14,789 bases of DNA from JAQBDA01 sp041301185 (GCA_041301185.1 JBFYSV010000319.1:1-14789); one strand, 5' to 3'; positions 1 through 7,658 are shown, counted from the first letter of the stretch. Numbers and translations are program-made. The notes: a model not told the origin generated them from the sequence alone.

Positions 1-468
1 GCGGGATTAATTTTGGCAGCCACACGTGCATCTGCAGATACACCGGAGGGAAAAATCAACCGGGATAAAGCAGTTGAGATAGTTCGCCAGGGCGGCGCGC
101 CGGCGATTGCTCAATCGATGATCCAGCGTATGCTGGCCTCTCAAACCTACAAGTATCGACCTGACCTGGTTGATGTGGTAATGGATATCATGCTCGCCAC
201 GTCGGTCGAGGGCATCACCGGTGATCTGCTCGGGATGCGAGACCGCACTGACTCGACCGCCTCATTACCGAATATCACTGTCCCCACTTTGATCGTGCAT
301 GGAATGGACGACCAGCTCATCTCCCTGGATGAAGTCCGAACGATGGAGGCGAGTATTCCCGGAGCCACACTCATAATCATCCCAGGCGCGGGCCACCTGG
401 TTAATCTCGAGCAACCCGAAATATTCAACCAGGCTGTGAGGGATTTCATACTGAAGGTTGTTAATTAA
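1..468 (+). CDS. alpha/beta hydrolase, C-terminal part (5' end outside window)
   Basis: The reading frame is open from base 1 and stops with TAA at 466-468, so this is the C-terminal ~155 residues of a longer protein; the TTG at 13 is probably internal. The opening residues (AGLILAATRASADT) match the strand and loop that follow the nucleophile elbow in alpha/beta hydrolases of the 3-oxoadipate enol-lactonase/haloperoxidase type. A mostly helical cap region follows. The last part carries the remaining catalytic elements: PTLIVHGMDDQL supplies the acid Asp and IPGAGHLVNLEQP the catalytic His, followed by the usual C-terminal helix. The nucleophile Ser lies outside the window. Members cleave esters, lactones or C-C bonds, and the substrate cannot be told from sequence. 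It is followed after 32 bases by the LLM oxidoreductase, so the two are probably co-transcribed. The superfamily is clear but the subfamily is not. Confidence 0.85.
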   Translation, partial: AGLILAATRASADTPEGKINRDKAVEIVRQGGAPAIAQSMIQRMLASQTYKYRPDLVDVVMDIMLATSVEGITGDLLGMRDRTDSTASLPNITVPTLIVHGMDDQLISLDEVRTMEASIPGATLIIIPGAGHLVNLEQPEIFNQAVRDFILKVVN

Positions 469-481
469 CCCCAAGTTGGGG
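469..481 (+). other. short inverted repeat directly after the hydrolase stop codon
   Basis: CCCCAAGTTGGGG is a perfect inverted repeat starting at the base after the TAA. It has up to six paired bases per arm around one central base, realistically a CCCC/GGGG stem with a 5-base loop. No T-run follows, so it is not an intrinsic terminator. It ends eight bases before the GGAGG ribosome binding site (490-494) of the next gene. It might slow exonucleases or tune translation, but it could be chance. Confidence 0.35.
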
Positions 482-500
482 AAGTAGCTGGAGGCAAATA

Positions 501-1370
501 ATGAAAATAGGTGTTGTCTACCCTCAAACCGAGTACGGTCATGATCCGATTGCCATACGGGATTACGCTCAGACAGCTGAAGCGCTCGGCTTTTCCCACA
601 TCCTGGCCTACGAACACGTGCTGGGTGCAAACCCAGATCGTCCGGAGGGCTGGATGGGACCTTATACCTACTTGCATCCCTTCATCGAGCCATTCGTCTT
701 GTTCGGTTATATGGCAGCCCACACCCGCACGATCGAATTTGCTACCGGCGTAGTCATCCTCCCCCAACGCCAGACCGCCCTTGTAGCCAAGCAGGCTGCC
801 AGCCTGGACGCGCTCAGCCAGGGACGCCTGCGACTGGGGATTGGGCTCGGCTGGAACCCGGTGGAGTATATTTCCCTGAACCAGGATTTCCACAACCGGG
901 GCAAACGCATTGAAGAGCAAGTTGATCTTCTGCGCCAGCTATGGACCCAACCCCTGGTAAATTTCTCGGGTCGCTGGCACACAGTTCCAGACGCAGGTAT
1001 CAATCCGCTGCCTGTACAGAAACCTATCCCAATCTGGTTTGGAGGCCATGCCGAGGCGGTCATCCGGCGAATAGCCAGGATAGGAGATGGCTGGATGCTG
1101 AACTACAAAACACCGTTAGAGGCTGTCCCCGGTCTTGAGTTACTTGATCGATACCTAACTGAAAACAGACGTAATAAAGAAAACATTGGTATAGAAGCGC
1201 GGTTTTCTTACGGTGATGGTAAAGCAGCTCATTGGCAGGCTATAATACAGGGCTGGCAGTCAGCTGGTGCTACCCATCTGTCTTTGAACACGATGGCATG
1301 TGGTTTTGATAAACCCGATGATCATCTGAAAGCTCTACAAGTGTTTGCCCAGGAGATTGACCTGACATGA
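501..1370 (+). CDS. LLM-class (F420-type) oxidoreductase
   Basis: This is a 289-residue luciferase-like monooxygenase-fold (TIM-barrel) protein, close to the usual length of the F420-dependent Rv2161c-like subfamily. Visible landmarks are the N-terminal strand MKIGVVYP, the conserved stretch ATGVVILPQRQTALVAKQAA (residues 81-100), SQGRLRLGIGLGWNPVEY (106-123), PIPIWFGGHAEAVIRRIAR (175-193) and GDGWML (195-200). Relatives use coenzyme F420 or FMN to reduce or oxidise small organic molecules in the cytoplasm. Here the cofactor is an inference from overall resemblance. The ATG at 501 is supported by GGAGG at 490-494 with a six-base spacer. The stop codon overlaps the next start as ATGA (1367-1370), so translation is probably coupled to the DinB-like gene. 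Substrate unknown; the hydrolase upstream may act in the same small-molecule pathway. Confidence 0.88.
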   Translation: MKIGVVYPQTEYGHDPIAIRDYAQTAEALGFSHILAYEHVLGANPDRPEGWMGPYTYLHPFIEPFVLFGYMAAHTRTIEFATGVVILPQRQTALVAKQAASLDALSQGRLRLGIGLGWNPVEYISLNQDFHNRGKRIEEQVDLLRQLWTQPLVNFSGRWHTVPDAGINPLPVQKPIPIWFGGHAEAVIRRIARIGDGWMLNYKTPLEAVPGLELLDRYLTENRRNKENIGIEARFSYGDGKAAHWQAIIQGWQSAGATHLSLNTMACGFDKPDDHLKALQVFAQEIDLT

Positions 1371-1870
1371 TCAGAGATGAGCTGATCGACAAACTGGAAA
1401 AGAGCCGGGAGGCCTTTCTTGAGCTGGTGGAAGATTTGGAAGACGCGGCGATGGTCGAAGTGCTCACTAAAGACCAATGGTCAATCAAGGATATACTCGC
1501 CCATCTGGCGCGTTGGGAGGCCGAGCTGGTCAAGCTGCTCTGGCAGCTGCGCCAGGGACAGAGACCAACAACGGCTCACTTCATGGGCGATACGATTGAT
1601 GCGACCAACGCTCGCTGGAAGGAAGATGATGGGTCTCGACCACTCGAGCTCATCCTGACAGATTTTCATGGTGTTCGCAACCAGACTCTCCGCCGGTTGG
1701 AAGCGTTCACCGATCGTGAGCTAAATGATGAGAAACGCTATCCGTGGTTAAATGGCAAGCCACTCTGGCAATGGGTCGCAGCAGATAGCTTTGAGCATGA
1801 AGCCGAGCACATTGCCTCTGTTCAGGAAATTCGTTCTGTGATCCAATCCCAACCACCGGTAGAAGGGTAA
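1367..1870 (+). CDS. DinB/DfsB (ClbS-like) four-helix-bundle protein
   Basis: This 167-residue, largely helical protein has the layout of the DinB/YfiT superfamily, closest to the ClbS/DfsB (DUF1706) branch. WSIKDILAHLARWE (residues 38-51) is the typical helix-2 signature. His46, His144 and His148 (EHEAEH, 143-148) fit the three-histidine metal site of the superfamily. Members include metal-dependent thiol transferases (bacillithiol or mycothiol S-transferases) and ClbS, a cyclopropane hydrolase that protects against colibactin. The substrate here is unknown. The start codon overlaps the stop of the LLM oxidoreductase and the stop is one base before the next start, so it belongs to the same operon. 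A metal-dependent detoxification or modification enzyme beside a redox enzyme is plausible. Family assignment is fairly secure, the function is not. Confidence 0.8.
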   Translation: MIRDELIDKLEKSREAFLELVEDLEDAAMVEVLTKDQWSIKDILAHLARWEAELVKLLWQLRQGQRPTTAHFMGDTIDATNARWKEDDGSRPLELILTDFHGVRNQTLRRLEAFTDRELNDEKRYPWLNGKPLWQWVAADSFEHEAEHIASVQEIRSVIQSQPPVEG

Positions 1871-1871
1871 A

Positions 1872-2534
1872 ATGAAACCAAAACCAGAAAGTCCGGGGAA
1901 TCTTGCCGCGGAAAAGAACATCAACCAACTCGCTGCCCGGGCAGATGAATTACGCCAGGCCTTACGCCAGCGCCATGTGCACCTTCTGGCAGACAATACC
2001 CATTCGACATTCATCCAACCCGTAGATGGAAGGAGTGAATTTCGCCTGGCTTTCTGGGATAATGAGATCACTATCAGCTACCCGGCATTCGAGATGGTGG
2101 ATTCTTCTTCCAATCAATCCCTGAATCCCGGACAACAAGCTTTGATCCTGTATTATTTTCATACGGCTGACGGCGCTCAACCGGCAGGCGAGTGGATCTC
2201 GTTCTCGAATTTACAGGATGGCCTTTTTTACTCCAAGGCATTTCAGGGCTATACGGGTAAAGAGCTTGCCAAGATATTCCAAAATGACCTGGCTCGATTC
2301 GAGCGGGCTGCCAGCCAGTTGAAAGGTGTTCCTTATTCGCTTGGCGACGCCGCTTTCGAGTTCTCCCTGTTGCCTAAGGTCCACCTGCTGGTTGTCTCCT
2401 GGCTGGGAGATGAGGATTTTCCCCCAAACTACCAGATACTATTCGATGCTTCGGTAAATCACTTTCTTCCCACCGATGCTTGTGCAATTGCCGGCAGCAT
2501 GCTCACCCGCAGATTGATCAACTCTTCTCGTTGA
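1872..2534 (+). CDS. DUF3786-like protein of unknown function
   Basis: A 220-residue soluble protein without signal peptide or membrane segments. The ATG at 1872 follows AGAAGGG (1861-1867), with one base between the previous stop and this start. An N-terminal helix rich in Ala, Arg and Gln (about residues 12-36) precedes a mixed alpha/beta region. Characteristic stretches are ILYYFHTADG (91-100), EWISFSNLQDGLFYSKAF (106-123), a Leu-Gly-Asp-Ala-Ala-Phe element and VVSWLGDEDFPPNYQILFDAS followed by HFLPTDA. From memory this pattern matches DUF3786, which often occurs in anaerobes and is sometimes fused to iron-sulfur domains. No Cys cluster is present here, so there is no sign of a metal centre. 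It is the last gene of the operon and its 3' end overlaps the 3' end of mutS by 17 bases. The family call is moderately sure and no function is claimed. Confidence 0.7.
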   Translation: MKPKPESPGNLAAEKNINQLAARADELRQALRQRHVHLLADNTHSTFIQPVDGRSEFRLAFWDNEITISYPAFEMVDSSSNQSLNPGQQALILYYFHTADGAQPAGEWISFSNLQDGLFYSKAFQGYTGKELAKIFQNDLARFERAASQLKGVPYSLGDAAFEFSLLPKVHLLVVSWLGDEDFPPNYQILFDASVNHFLPTDACAIAGSMLTRRLINSSR

Positions 2535-5115
2535 AGCGTTTTTGCCAGGTGTATAACCAGGTTAGCGCTTCAATTGGAGTGATTGAATTTAAGTCCAGGG
2601 ATTTTAGCTCCTCGAGCAAAGGATTGGTCTCTGGGAAAAGAGCGAGCTGCTGCGGAGAAGCCGGGGTTATTTTTACGGCTTTCCCCGATGAAGTCTCTAA
2701 TTGATGCATGATCTCGCTCGCCCGCTGGATTACAGGTCTGGGCAAACCAGCTAACTGACCCACATGAATGCCATAAGAACGATCTGCCCCCCCGGGGATA
2801 ATCTTATGCAGAAAAACAACCCGCCCATCCGCTTCGCTGACGGCGACATTATAATTGCGGACCCCGGGTAAAAGATCAGCCAGCTGGGTCAGCTCGTGAT
2901 AATGGGTTGCAAAGAGAGTCTTTGAGCGCAAACGTGGATGGTTGTGTAGATATTCAACAACTGCCCAGGCGATCGAGACTCCGTCATAAGTGCTGGTGCC
3001 TCGTCCGATTTCATCAAGGATGAGCAGGCTGCGAGGTGTTGCATGGTGGAGAATATTGGCTGTCTCGACCATCTCAACCATGAAGGTTGACTGCCCGGAA
3101 TGGATTTCATCCTGCGCTCCGATCCGGGTAAATATGCGGTCTACCAGGCCAATCCGGGCTGACTGGGCTGGCACAAAACTCCCCACCTGCGCCATTAAAA
3201 CAATCAAAGCTACCTGGCGAAGGTAAGTTGATTTTCCGCTCATATTTGGCCCGGTTATGATCCTGACTCTCTCACCATCTTCAAATTCTGCGTCATTCGG
3301 GATAAAACGCTCACCTCGCAAGGTCTTCTCGACAACCGGATGCCTGCCCTCACGGATATCCAGGAGATCCTCGTCACAAACCTCGGGGCGGGTGTACCCA
3401 CCCAGCGCAGCTGTTTCTGCCAGGGAAGCCAGAATATCGATCACTGCAATCGCCCGTGCAGTAGCGATTAGTTTTGCGGCTGACTTAGCCAGACGGGTAC
3501 AAATCTCTCGGAATATTCTTGCCTCAATTTCGTGAATTCGTTCTTCAGCATTTAACACCAGGGTTTCGTATTCCTTTAACTCCGGCGTAATATAACGTTC
3601 GGCATTGACCAGGGTCTGTTTTCGAATATATTCTGCTGGCACTAAATTCGCATTTGCCTGGGTTACTTCCAGGTAGTAACCAAACACCTTGTTATACCCA
3701 ACCTTGAGCGATTTGATCCCACTTCGCTGGCGTTCTACGGATTCGAGATTGGCAATCCATTCGCGGGCATGTTGCGATCTCTCCACCACCCCATCCAACT
3801 CTGCAGAAAAACCAGGCCGGATTACACCCACATTTTGTAAGGTAGCCGGTGGATCATCGCTGATCCCAGCCTGGAGTAACCCGATTTCCTCCAGGCAGAG
3901 ATCGAAGTCAGCCAGCACTGGAACTAAAGGAGTATCAAAAGCTGGCAAGAGTTGAGAAAGCTCAGGCAATCGCTCAAGCGCCTGGCGCAATGCGAATAAA
4001 TCGCGTGGGGTAGCCGTCCCACCTATAATCCGGTTAGTGAGCCTTTCCAGATCACCCAGGGGTTTCATGCGAGCGCGAATCTCCCCCCGCAGTAATCCAT
4101 CCTGAACAAAATAATCCACCTGGTCCTGCCGCTGGCGAATCGCATCCACCTTCAATAGTGGCTTGCTGACCCATTGCCTGATCTGGCGTTTGCCCATCGG
4201 GGTTACGGTGTGATCTAGCATCCCCAGGAGCGAACCGTGTACCTCACCGGAGCGTATGGTTTCTACTAGTTCCAGATTTCTCCGAGTAGCCGCGTCGAGA
4301 TTCATAAAATCGGAGATCTGGTAGCTGTTTAACGAGGTGAGCAGGTTGAGAGCTGCTGGTTGTGTCTCGGAAAGGTAATATAGTATCGCACCTGCAGCGC
4401 GAATGCTTAAGGTCTTGTTTTGCAATCCAAACCCATCCAGTGTCGCTGCTCCAAAATGATCCAGCAGCCTTTCCCCGCACCGGCCTGTTTCAAATCGCCA
4501 ATCCGGCCAGGGGGTGAAATGACCCGGGATTCCATTCTGGAGCTTTATGGTATCAGGATGCAGGATTTCAGCAGGCCGCAAGCGGACAAGCTCCGCCCGA
4601 ACCGCGCTGGGGATATCATCGCTGCTCAGCTCTGTTACAGCGAATTCGCCGGTCGTGATATCTACATAGGCGATACCGGCTTTACCTGGCTGCTGATCTC
4701 CCTGATCTTCAGCCATAACCACGCACGCCAGGTAATTATTGGTGTCACCTGGCAGCAGACCAGGCTCAACCACCGTACCTGGGGTTACAACACGGACAAC
4801 CTGACGAGGAAATATCCCTTTGATCGGCTGCTCTCCAACTTGCTCGCAAATTGCCACATGATAGCCTCGCTCAATCAGGCGAGACATGTAACTCTCAGCA
4901 GCATGGTGAGGAATACCCGCCATGGGGACCCGCATTCCTTTTGCAACATTTCTGGAGGTTAAAACAATATCCAGCTCGCGCGCGGCAATCTCAGCGTCTT
5001 GATCGAATGTCTCGTAGAAATCTCCCAGCCGGAAGAAGAGGATCGCGTTTGGATATTCACGCTTGATTTCGAGATATTGCTTACGGATCGGGCTCACATC
5101 ATCGGTTTTAGCCAT
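2518..5115 (-). CDS. mutS: DNA mismatch repair protein MutS
   Basis: MutS binds base-base mismatches and small loops in newly copied DNA and, using ATP, recruits MutL. The 865-residue product is full length. The mismatch-reading motif is GDFYETF, with Phe33 and Glu35 matching E. coli Phe36 and Glu38. Connector, lever and clamp domains fill about residues 125-570. The ATPase domain has Walker A GPNMSGKST (622-630), a STFMVEM segment (676-682), Walker B with Asp701-Glu702 (LLILDEIGRGTST) and the FATHYHEL switch (735-742). QLALF (823-827) resembles the beta-clamp-binding motif, and the C-terminus keeps the short helical dimer/tetramer region (TPIEALTWLYTWQ). The first Met gives the usual MutS N-terminus. 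No Shine-Dalgarno sequence lies before the ATG, and a promoter ends only six bases upstream. No mutL is present in this window. This is MutS1, not MutS2, because the mismatch-binding domain is present. Confidence 0.98.
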   Translation of the reverse strand: MAKTDDVSPIRKQYLEIKREYPNAILFFRLGDFYETFDQDAEIAARELDIVLTSRNVAKGMRVPMAGIPHHAAESYMSRLIERGYHVAICEQVGEQPIKGIFPRQVVRVVTPGTVVEPGLLPGDTNNYLACVVMAEDQGDQQPGKAGIAYVDITTGEFAVTELSSDDIPSAVRAELVRLRPAEILHPDTIKLQNGIPGHFTPWPDWRFETGRCGERLLDHFGAATLDGFGLQNKTLSIRAAGAILYYLSETQPAALNLLTSLNSYQISDFMNLDAATRRNLELVETIRSGEVHGSLLGMLDHTVTPMGKRQIRQWVSKPLLKVDAIRQRQDQVDYFVQDGLLRGEIRARMKPLGDLERLTNRIIGGTATPRDLFALRQALERLPELSQLLPAFDTPLVPVLADFDLCLEEIGLLQAGISDDPPATLQNVGVIRPGFSAELDGVVERSQHAREWIANLESVERQRSGIKSLKVGYNKVFGYYLEVTQANANLVPAEYIRKQTLVNAERYITPELKEYETLVLNAEERIHEIEARIFREICTRLAKSAAKLIATARAIAVIDILASLAETAALGGYTRPEVCDEDLLDIREGRHPVVEKTLRGERFIPNDAEFEDGERVRIITGPNMSGKSTYLRQVALIVLMAQVGSFVPAQSARIGLVDRIFTRIGAQDEIHSGQSTFMVEMVETANILHHATPRSLLILDEIGRGTSTYDGVSIAWAVVEYLHNHPRLRSKTLFATHYHELTQLADLLPGVRNYNVAVSEADGRVVFLHKIIPGGADRSYGIHVGQLAGLPRPVIQRASEIMHQLETSSGKAVKITPASPQQLALFPETNPLLEELKSLDLNSITPIEALTWLYTWQKRFNEKS

Positions 5116-5121
5116 AGTCCG

Positions 5122-5150
5122 ATTCTATGCTGAGAAATGTAAATCAGCAA
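5122..5150 (-). promoter_or_regulatory. predicted mutS promoter, placing the start of transcription at the ATG
   Basis: Read on the minus strand, TTGCTG (plus 5145-5150) and TAGAAT (plus 5122-5127) are separated by exactly 17 bases. Only six bases lie between TAGAAT and the mutS ATG (5113-5115). The usual start 6-8 bases after the -10 box falls at or next to the A of the ATG, which would give a leaderless mRNA. This agrees with the lack of a ribosome binding site. Inferred from consensus match only. Confidence 0.5.
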
Positions 5151-5182
5151 GGAGAATTGATAGAATCACCCGTCCAAAATAA

Positions 5183-5211
5183 TTGCGTTTTCTCTCCAGA
5201 CCGAATATAAT
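5183..5211 (+). promoter_or_regulatory. predicted promoter of the ABC ATPase gene
   Basis: TTGCGT (5183-5188) and a perfect TATAAT (5206-5211) are spaced by 17 bases. The expected transcript start is near 5218, giving a leader of about 30 bases before the ATG at 5249. It lies back to back with the mutS promoter (5122-5150). Confidence 0.65.
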
Positions 5212-5232
5212 TCAAGTACCATATTCGCGTTG

Positions 5233-5240
5233 GAAAGGAG
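5233..5240 (+). promoter_or_regulatory. ribosome binding site that fixes the ABC ATPase start
   Basis: GAAAGGAG sits eight bases before the ATG at 5249. It rejects the longer in-frame alternative from a TTG at 5183, which would place the predicted promoter inside the coding region and add 22 residues foreign to the family. Confidence 0.85.
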
Positions 5241-5248
5241 AAAATCTA

Positions 5249-6349
5249 ATGGCAAGCGTAACATTCGATCACGTCTACAAACGGTTTGGAGAGGTCATTG
5301 CTGTTAATGACCTTAACATCGAGGTGGCAGACAAGGAATTTCTTGTGCTCGTGGGTCCATCTGGGTGTGGCAAAACCACCGCCCTGCGCTGTCTGGCAGG
5401 ATTGGAGGACATCTCCGAGGGTCGTATCTTAATCGGCGACCAGGTTGTGAATGATGTCCCGCCAAAGGACCGGGATATCGCGATGGTATTCCAGTCTTAC
5501 GCTCTATACCCCCACATGAGCGTATACGACAACATGGCTTTTGGTCTGAAACTACGCAAGACCCCCAAGGAAGAGATCAAGCGCCGTGTCCAGAAAGCAG
5601 CCGATATCCTGGGGATCCAGCAATTGCTCGACCGCAAACCCCGCCAGCTCTCCGGTGGTCAGCGACAGCGTGTGGCAGTTGGACGTGCAATTGTTCGCGA
5701 GCCTAAAGTTTTCCTTTTCGACGAGCCGTTGTCCAACCTGGATGCAAAGCTGCGTGTGGAGACCCGAGCAAATATCAGCAAGCTTCACCAACAGCTTCAG
5801 ACCACATTCATCTATGTGACTCACGACCAGGTAGAAGCGATGACCATGGCATCTCGAATCGCTGTGATCACCAAGGGTATTCTCCAGCAAATCGATACCC
5901 CGCAAATGCTCTACGACTACCCGGACAACCTGTTTGTTGCTGGATTTATTGGCTCTCCAGCTATGAATTTCTTCAACGCAAAACTGCAGAAAGATGACGG
6001 AAAGTTGATTGTGGATAGCGGGTCGTTTAAAGTGCAAATCCCCGAAGGGCGGGCGGATGTTTATATGCCCTACGCCGGCAAGAATATGATTTTCGGTATT
6101 CGTCCAGAAGACATTCACAACCCCGAATTCTCGCCGCCCGGGATTATTGCTCAGCCGGTCCAATCAAAAGTGGATGTAACTGAATTGATGGGTAATGAAA
6201 TCTTTGTTTATCTCAAGGCTGGAGAACATAGCTTTGTTGCCCGCGTAGATCCTCGTTCTCGCTATCACATTAACGATGATGTGCAAATGGTATTCAATAT
6301 GGAAAATATGCACATCTTTGATACGGAGACCGAGAAAGCAATCCGCTAA
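5249..6349 (+). CDS. sugar-type ABC transporter ATP-binding protein (MalK/UgpC/MsmX family)
   Basis: This cytoplasmic ATPase powers ABC importers, typically for oligosaccharides or glycerol-3-phosphate. The 366-residue length is normal. Visible motifs are Walker A GPSGCGKT (36-43), Q-loop Gln82 in MVFQSYALYPHM, signature LSGGQRQRVAVGRA (134-147), Walker B FLFDEP (155-160, Asp158 and Glu159), D-loop SNLDAKLR and switch His192 (THDQVEAMTM). The C-terminal regulatory part follows, with GSPAMNFF (235-242) and TOBE-type segments including FGIRPEDI (282-289). That C-terminal domain is characteristic of the MalK/UgpC group. No permease or binding protein gene adjoins it: mutS is divergent upstream and apgM follows after 100 bases. 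Like Bacillus MsmX, it may therefore serve several importers encoded elsewhere. That shared role is inference. Its own promoter and ribosome binding site are clear. Confidence 0.95.
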   Translation: MASVTFDHVYKRFGEVIAVNDLNIEVADKEFLVLVGPSGCGKTTALRCLAGLEDISEGRILIGDQVVNDVPPKDRDIAMVFQSYALYPHMSVYDNMAFGLKLRKTPKEEIKRRVQKAADILGIQQLLDRKPRQLSGGQRQRVAVGRAIVREPKVFLFDEPLSNLDAKLRVETRANISKLHQQLQTTFIYVTHDQVEAMTMASRIAVITKGILQQIDTPQMLYDYPDNLFVAGFIGSPAMNFFNAKLQKDDGKLIVDSGSFKVQIPEGRADVYMPYAGKNMIFGIRPEDIHNPEFSPPGIIAQPVQSKVDVTELMGNEIFVYLKAGEHSFVARVDPRSRYHINDDVQMVFNMENMHIFDTETEKAIR

Positions 6350-6374
6350 TTATTCTCTCCCATTTTAGAAAAGG

Positions 6375-6408
6375 GTCTCCCCCCAGGAGCAATACCTGGT
6401 GGGGAGAC
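6375..6408 (+). terminator. strong hairpin between the ABC ATPase gene and apgM, possible terminator
   Basis: GTCTCCCC (6375-6382) pairs with GGGGAGAC (6401-6408), and the adjoining CCAGG (6383-6387) pairs with CCTGG (6395-6399). The result is an interrupted 13-bp stem with one bulged T (6400) and a 7-base loop. The tail AATTGTTGT is only partly T-rich, so termination is probably incomplete. It may instead stabilise the 3' end of the ABC mRNA or allow read-through into apgM. Confidence 0.55.
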
Positions 6409-6449
6409 AATTGTTGTAAAATAAAAGTCAAAACTACGAGGTAAATCAG

Positions 6450-7658
6450 ATGCCATTCGACTATATTCCCCCACTCCTTCGCCCAGAAAAAACCAAGATC
6501 GTACTTCTTGTCATGGATGGCCTGGGAGGCTTACCCGTTGAACCGGGTGGTCCTACGGAATTAGAAGCGGCGGCAACACCCAACATGGATCAATTAGCCA
6601 GGGAAGGCACTTTAGGCCAGACTAACCCGATCCGCCCGGGCATTACCCCAGGCTCAGGTCCAGCCCACCTGGCGCTATTCGGCTATGATCCGATTGTCTA
6701 CGAAATTGGTCGGGGAACCTTGGAAGCAGTAGGAGTCGGTCTTGAGGTCAAGAATGGTGATGTCGCTGCCCGCGGCAACTTCTGCACCCTCGATGCAGAT
6801 GGAAAAATCATAGACCGGCGAGCCGGGCGTATTCCAACCCCGGAAGCCCTGCCAGTGGTCGAAAAGCTAAAGAAAATTCAATTACCTGGGGTAACAAGCG
6901 AAGTACGGCATGTCAAGGAGTATCGCTTTGCGGTTGTCCTGCGTGGTGAAGGTTTAAGCCCAGAAATCAACGATACTGACCCACAGATAACCGGCGTACC
7001 ACCATTGCCAGCCAGGGCATCTGCACCTGCTGCGGAATTCACTGCCAGATTGTTCAATCAGTGGATCGAACAGGCGCAAATGGTGATCAAAAACGAACCA
7101 AAAGCCAACGGAATCACCCTTCGCGGCTTCGCCACCCATCCTGGTCTGATAAGTTTCCAGGAGGCATATGGGTTGCGCGCCGCTTGTGTGGCAGTCTACC
7201 CGATGTACCGGGGAGTGTCTCAGCTGGCTGGAATGGATATCGTCCAGTTCTCCGGCGAAACCCCGGAGGACGAGTTCAATGCTTTGGCATCCGCCTGGGA
7301 AGACTATGATTTCTTCTTTGTGCATATCAAAAAGACGGATAGCAAAGGCGAGGATGGAGACTTCACTGGAAAAGCCCAGATTATTGAGACCGTTGATGCT
7401 GCCCTACCCCGTCTGCTTGACCTGAAACCAGATGTTCTAATCATCACCGGCGATCATTCCACGCCTGCCCGCCTTAAAACTCATTCCTGGCACCCAGTCC
7501 CATTCCTGCTCTGGGCTCCAGCCACCGCCCGGCCTGATGACCAGGTGCAATTTGGAGAGCGATCCTGCGCAAGAGGAGGTTTTGGAACCATCTCAGCCCT
7601 GGATACGCTCCCCCTGGCACTGGCGCACGCATTGCGCATGAACAAGTTTGGTGCTTGA
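6450..7658 (+). CDS. apgM: 2,3-bisphosphoglycerate-independent phosphoglycerate mutase, archaeal type
   Basis: ApgM interconverts 3- and 2-phosphoglycerate in glycolysis and gluconeogenesis, using bound metal ions and a phosphoserine intermediate. The 402-residue protein shows the alkaline-phosphatase-superfamily layout of this branch. VMDGLGG carries metal ligand Asp23, TPNMDQLA follows at 43-50, and ITPGSGPAHLALFGYDP (65-81) holds the presumed nucleophile Ser69. IGRGTLEAVGVG (86-97) and FCTLDADGKIIDRRAGRI (111-128) come next, then KKTDSKGEDGDF (294-305) and ITGDHSTP (332-339, Asp335 and His336), with His345 and His348 after them. At 301 there is Glu where, from memory, many archaeal members have His (GHDG); GEDG also occurs in bacterial members, so I do not read it as a defect. 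The ATG is supported by GAGG at 6438-6441. A TAAAAT at 6417-6422 may be a -10 box, but no good -35 accompanies it. Confidence 0.95.
   Translation: MPFDYIPPLLRPEKTKIVLLVMDGLGGLPVEPGGPTELEAAATPNMDQLAREGTLGQTNPIRPGITPGSGPAHLALFGYDPIVYEIGRGTLEAVGVGLEVKNGDVAARGNFCTLDADGKIIDRRAGRIPTPEALPVVEKLKKIQLPGVTSEVRHVKEYRFAVVLRGEGLSPEINDTDPQITGVPPLPARASAPAAEFTARLFNQWIEQAQMVIKNEPKANGITLRGFATHPGLISFQEAYGLRAACVAVYPMYRGVSQLAGMDIVQFSGETPEDEFNALASAWEDYDFFFVHIKKTDSKGEDGDFTGKAQIIETVDAALPRLLDLKPDVLIITGDHSTPARLKTHSWHPVPFLLWAPATARPDDQVQFGERSCARGGFGTISALDTLPLALAHALRMNKFGA

Noticed and set aside
13..468. TTG at 13 as the true start of the hydrolase
   Set aside because: The frame stays open to base 1, the residues before it fit the family, and the N-terminal half with the nucleophile would be missing.
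465..920. Minus-strand open frame opposite the LLM gene
   Set aside because: It lies antisense to a well-supported gene, has no recognisable domain and no ribosome binding site; it is a shadow frame.
4420..4962. 180-codon plus-strand frame opposite the 5' part of mutS
   Set aside because: mutS is certain on the other strand, and the alternative translation has no family-like character.
5183..5248. A 22-residue N-terminal extension of the ABC ATPase from a TTG at 5183
   Set aside because: The extension is not family-like and overlaps the predicted promoter. An ideal ribosome binding site sits before the ATG at 5249.
5552..6163. 203-codon minus-strand frame opposite the ABC ATPase
   Set aside because: It is a reverse-complement shadow of conserved ABC motifs.
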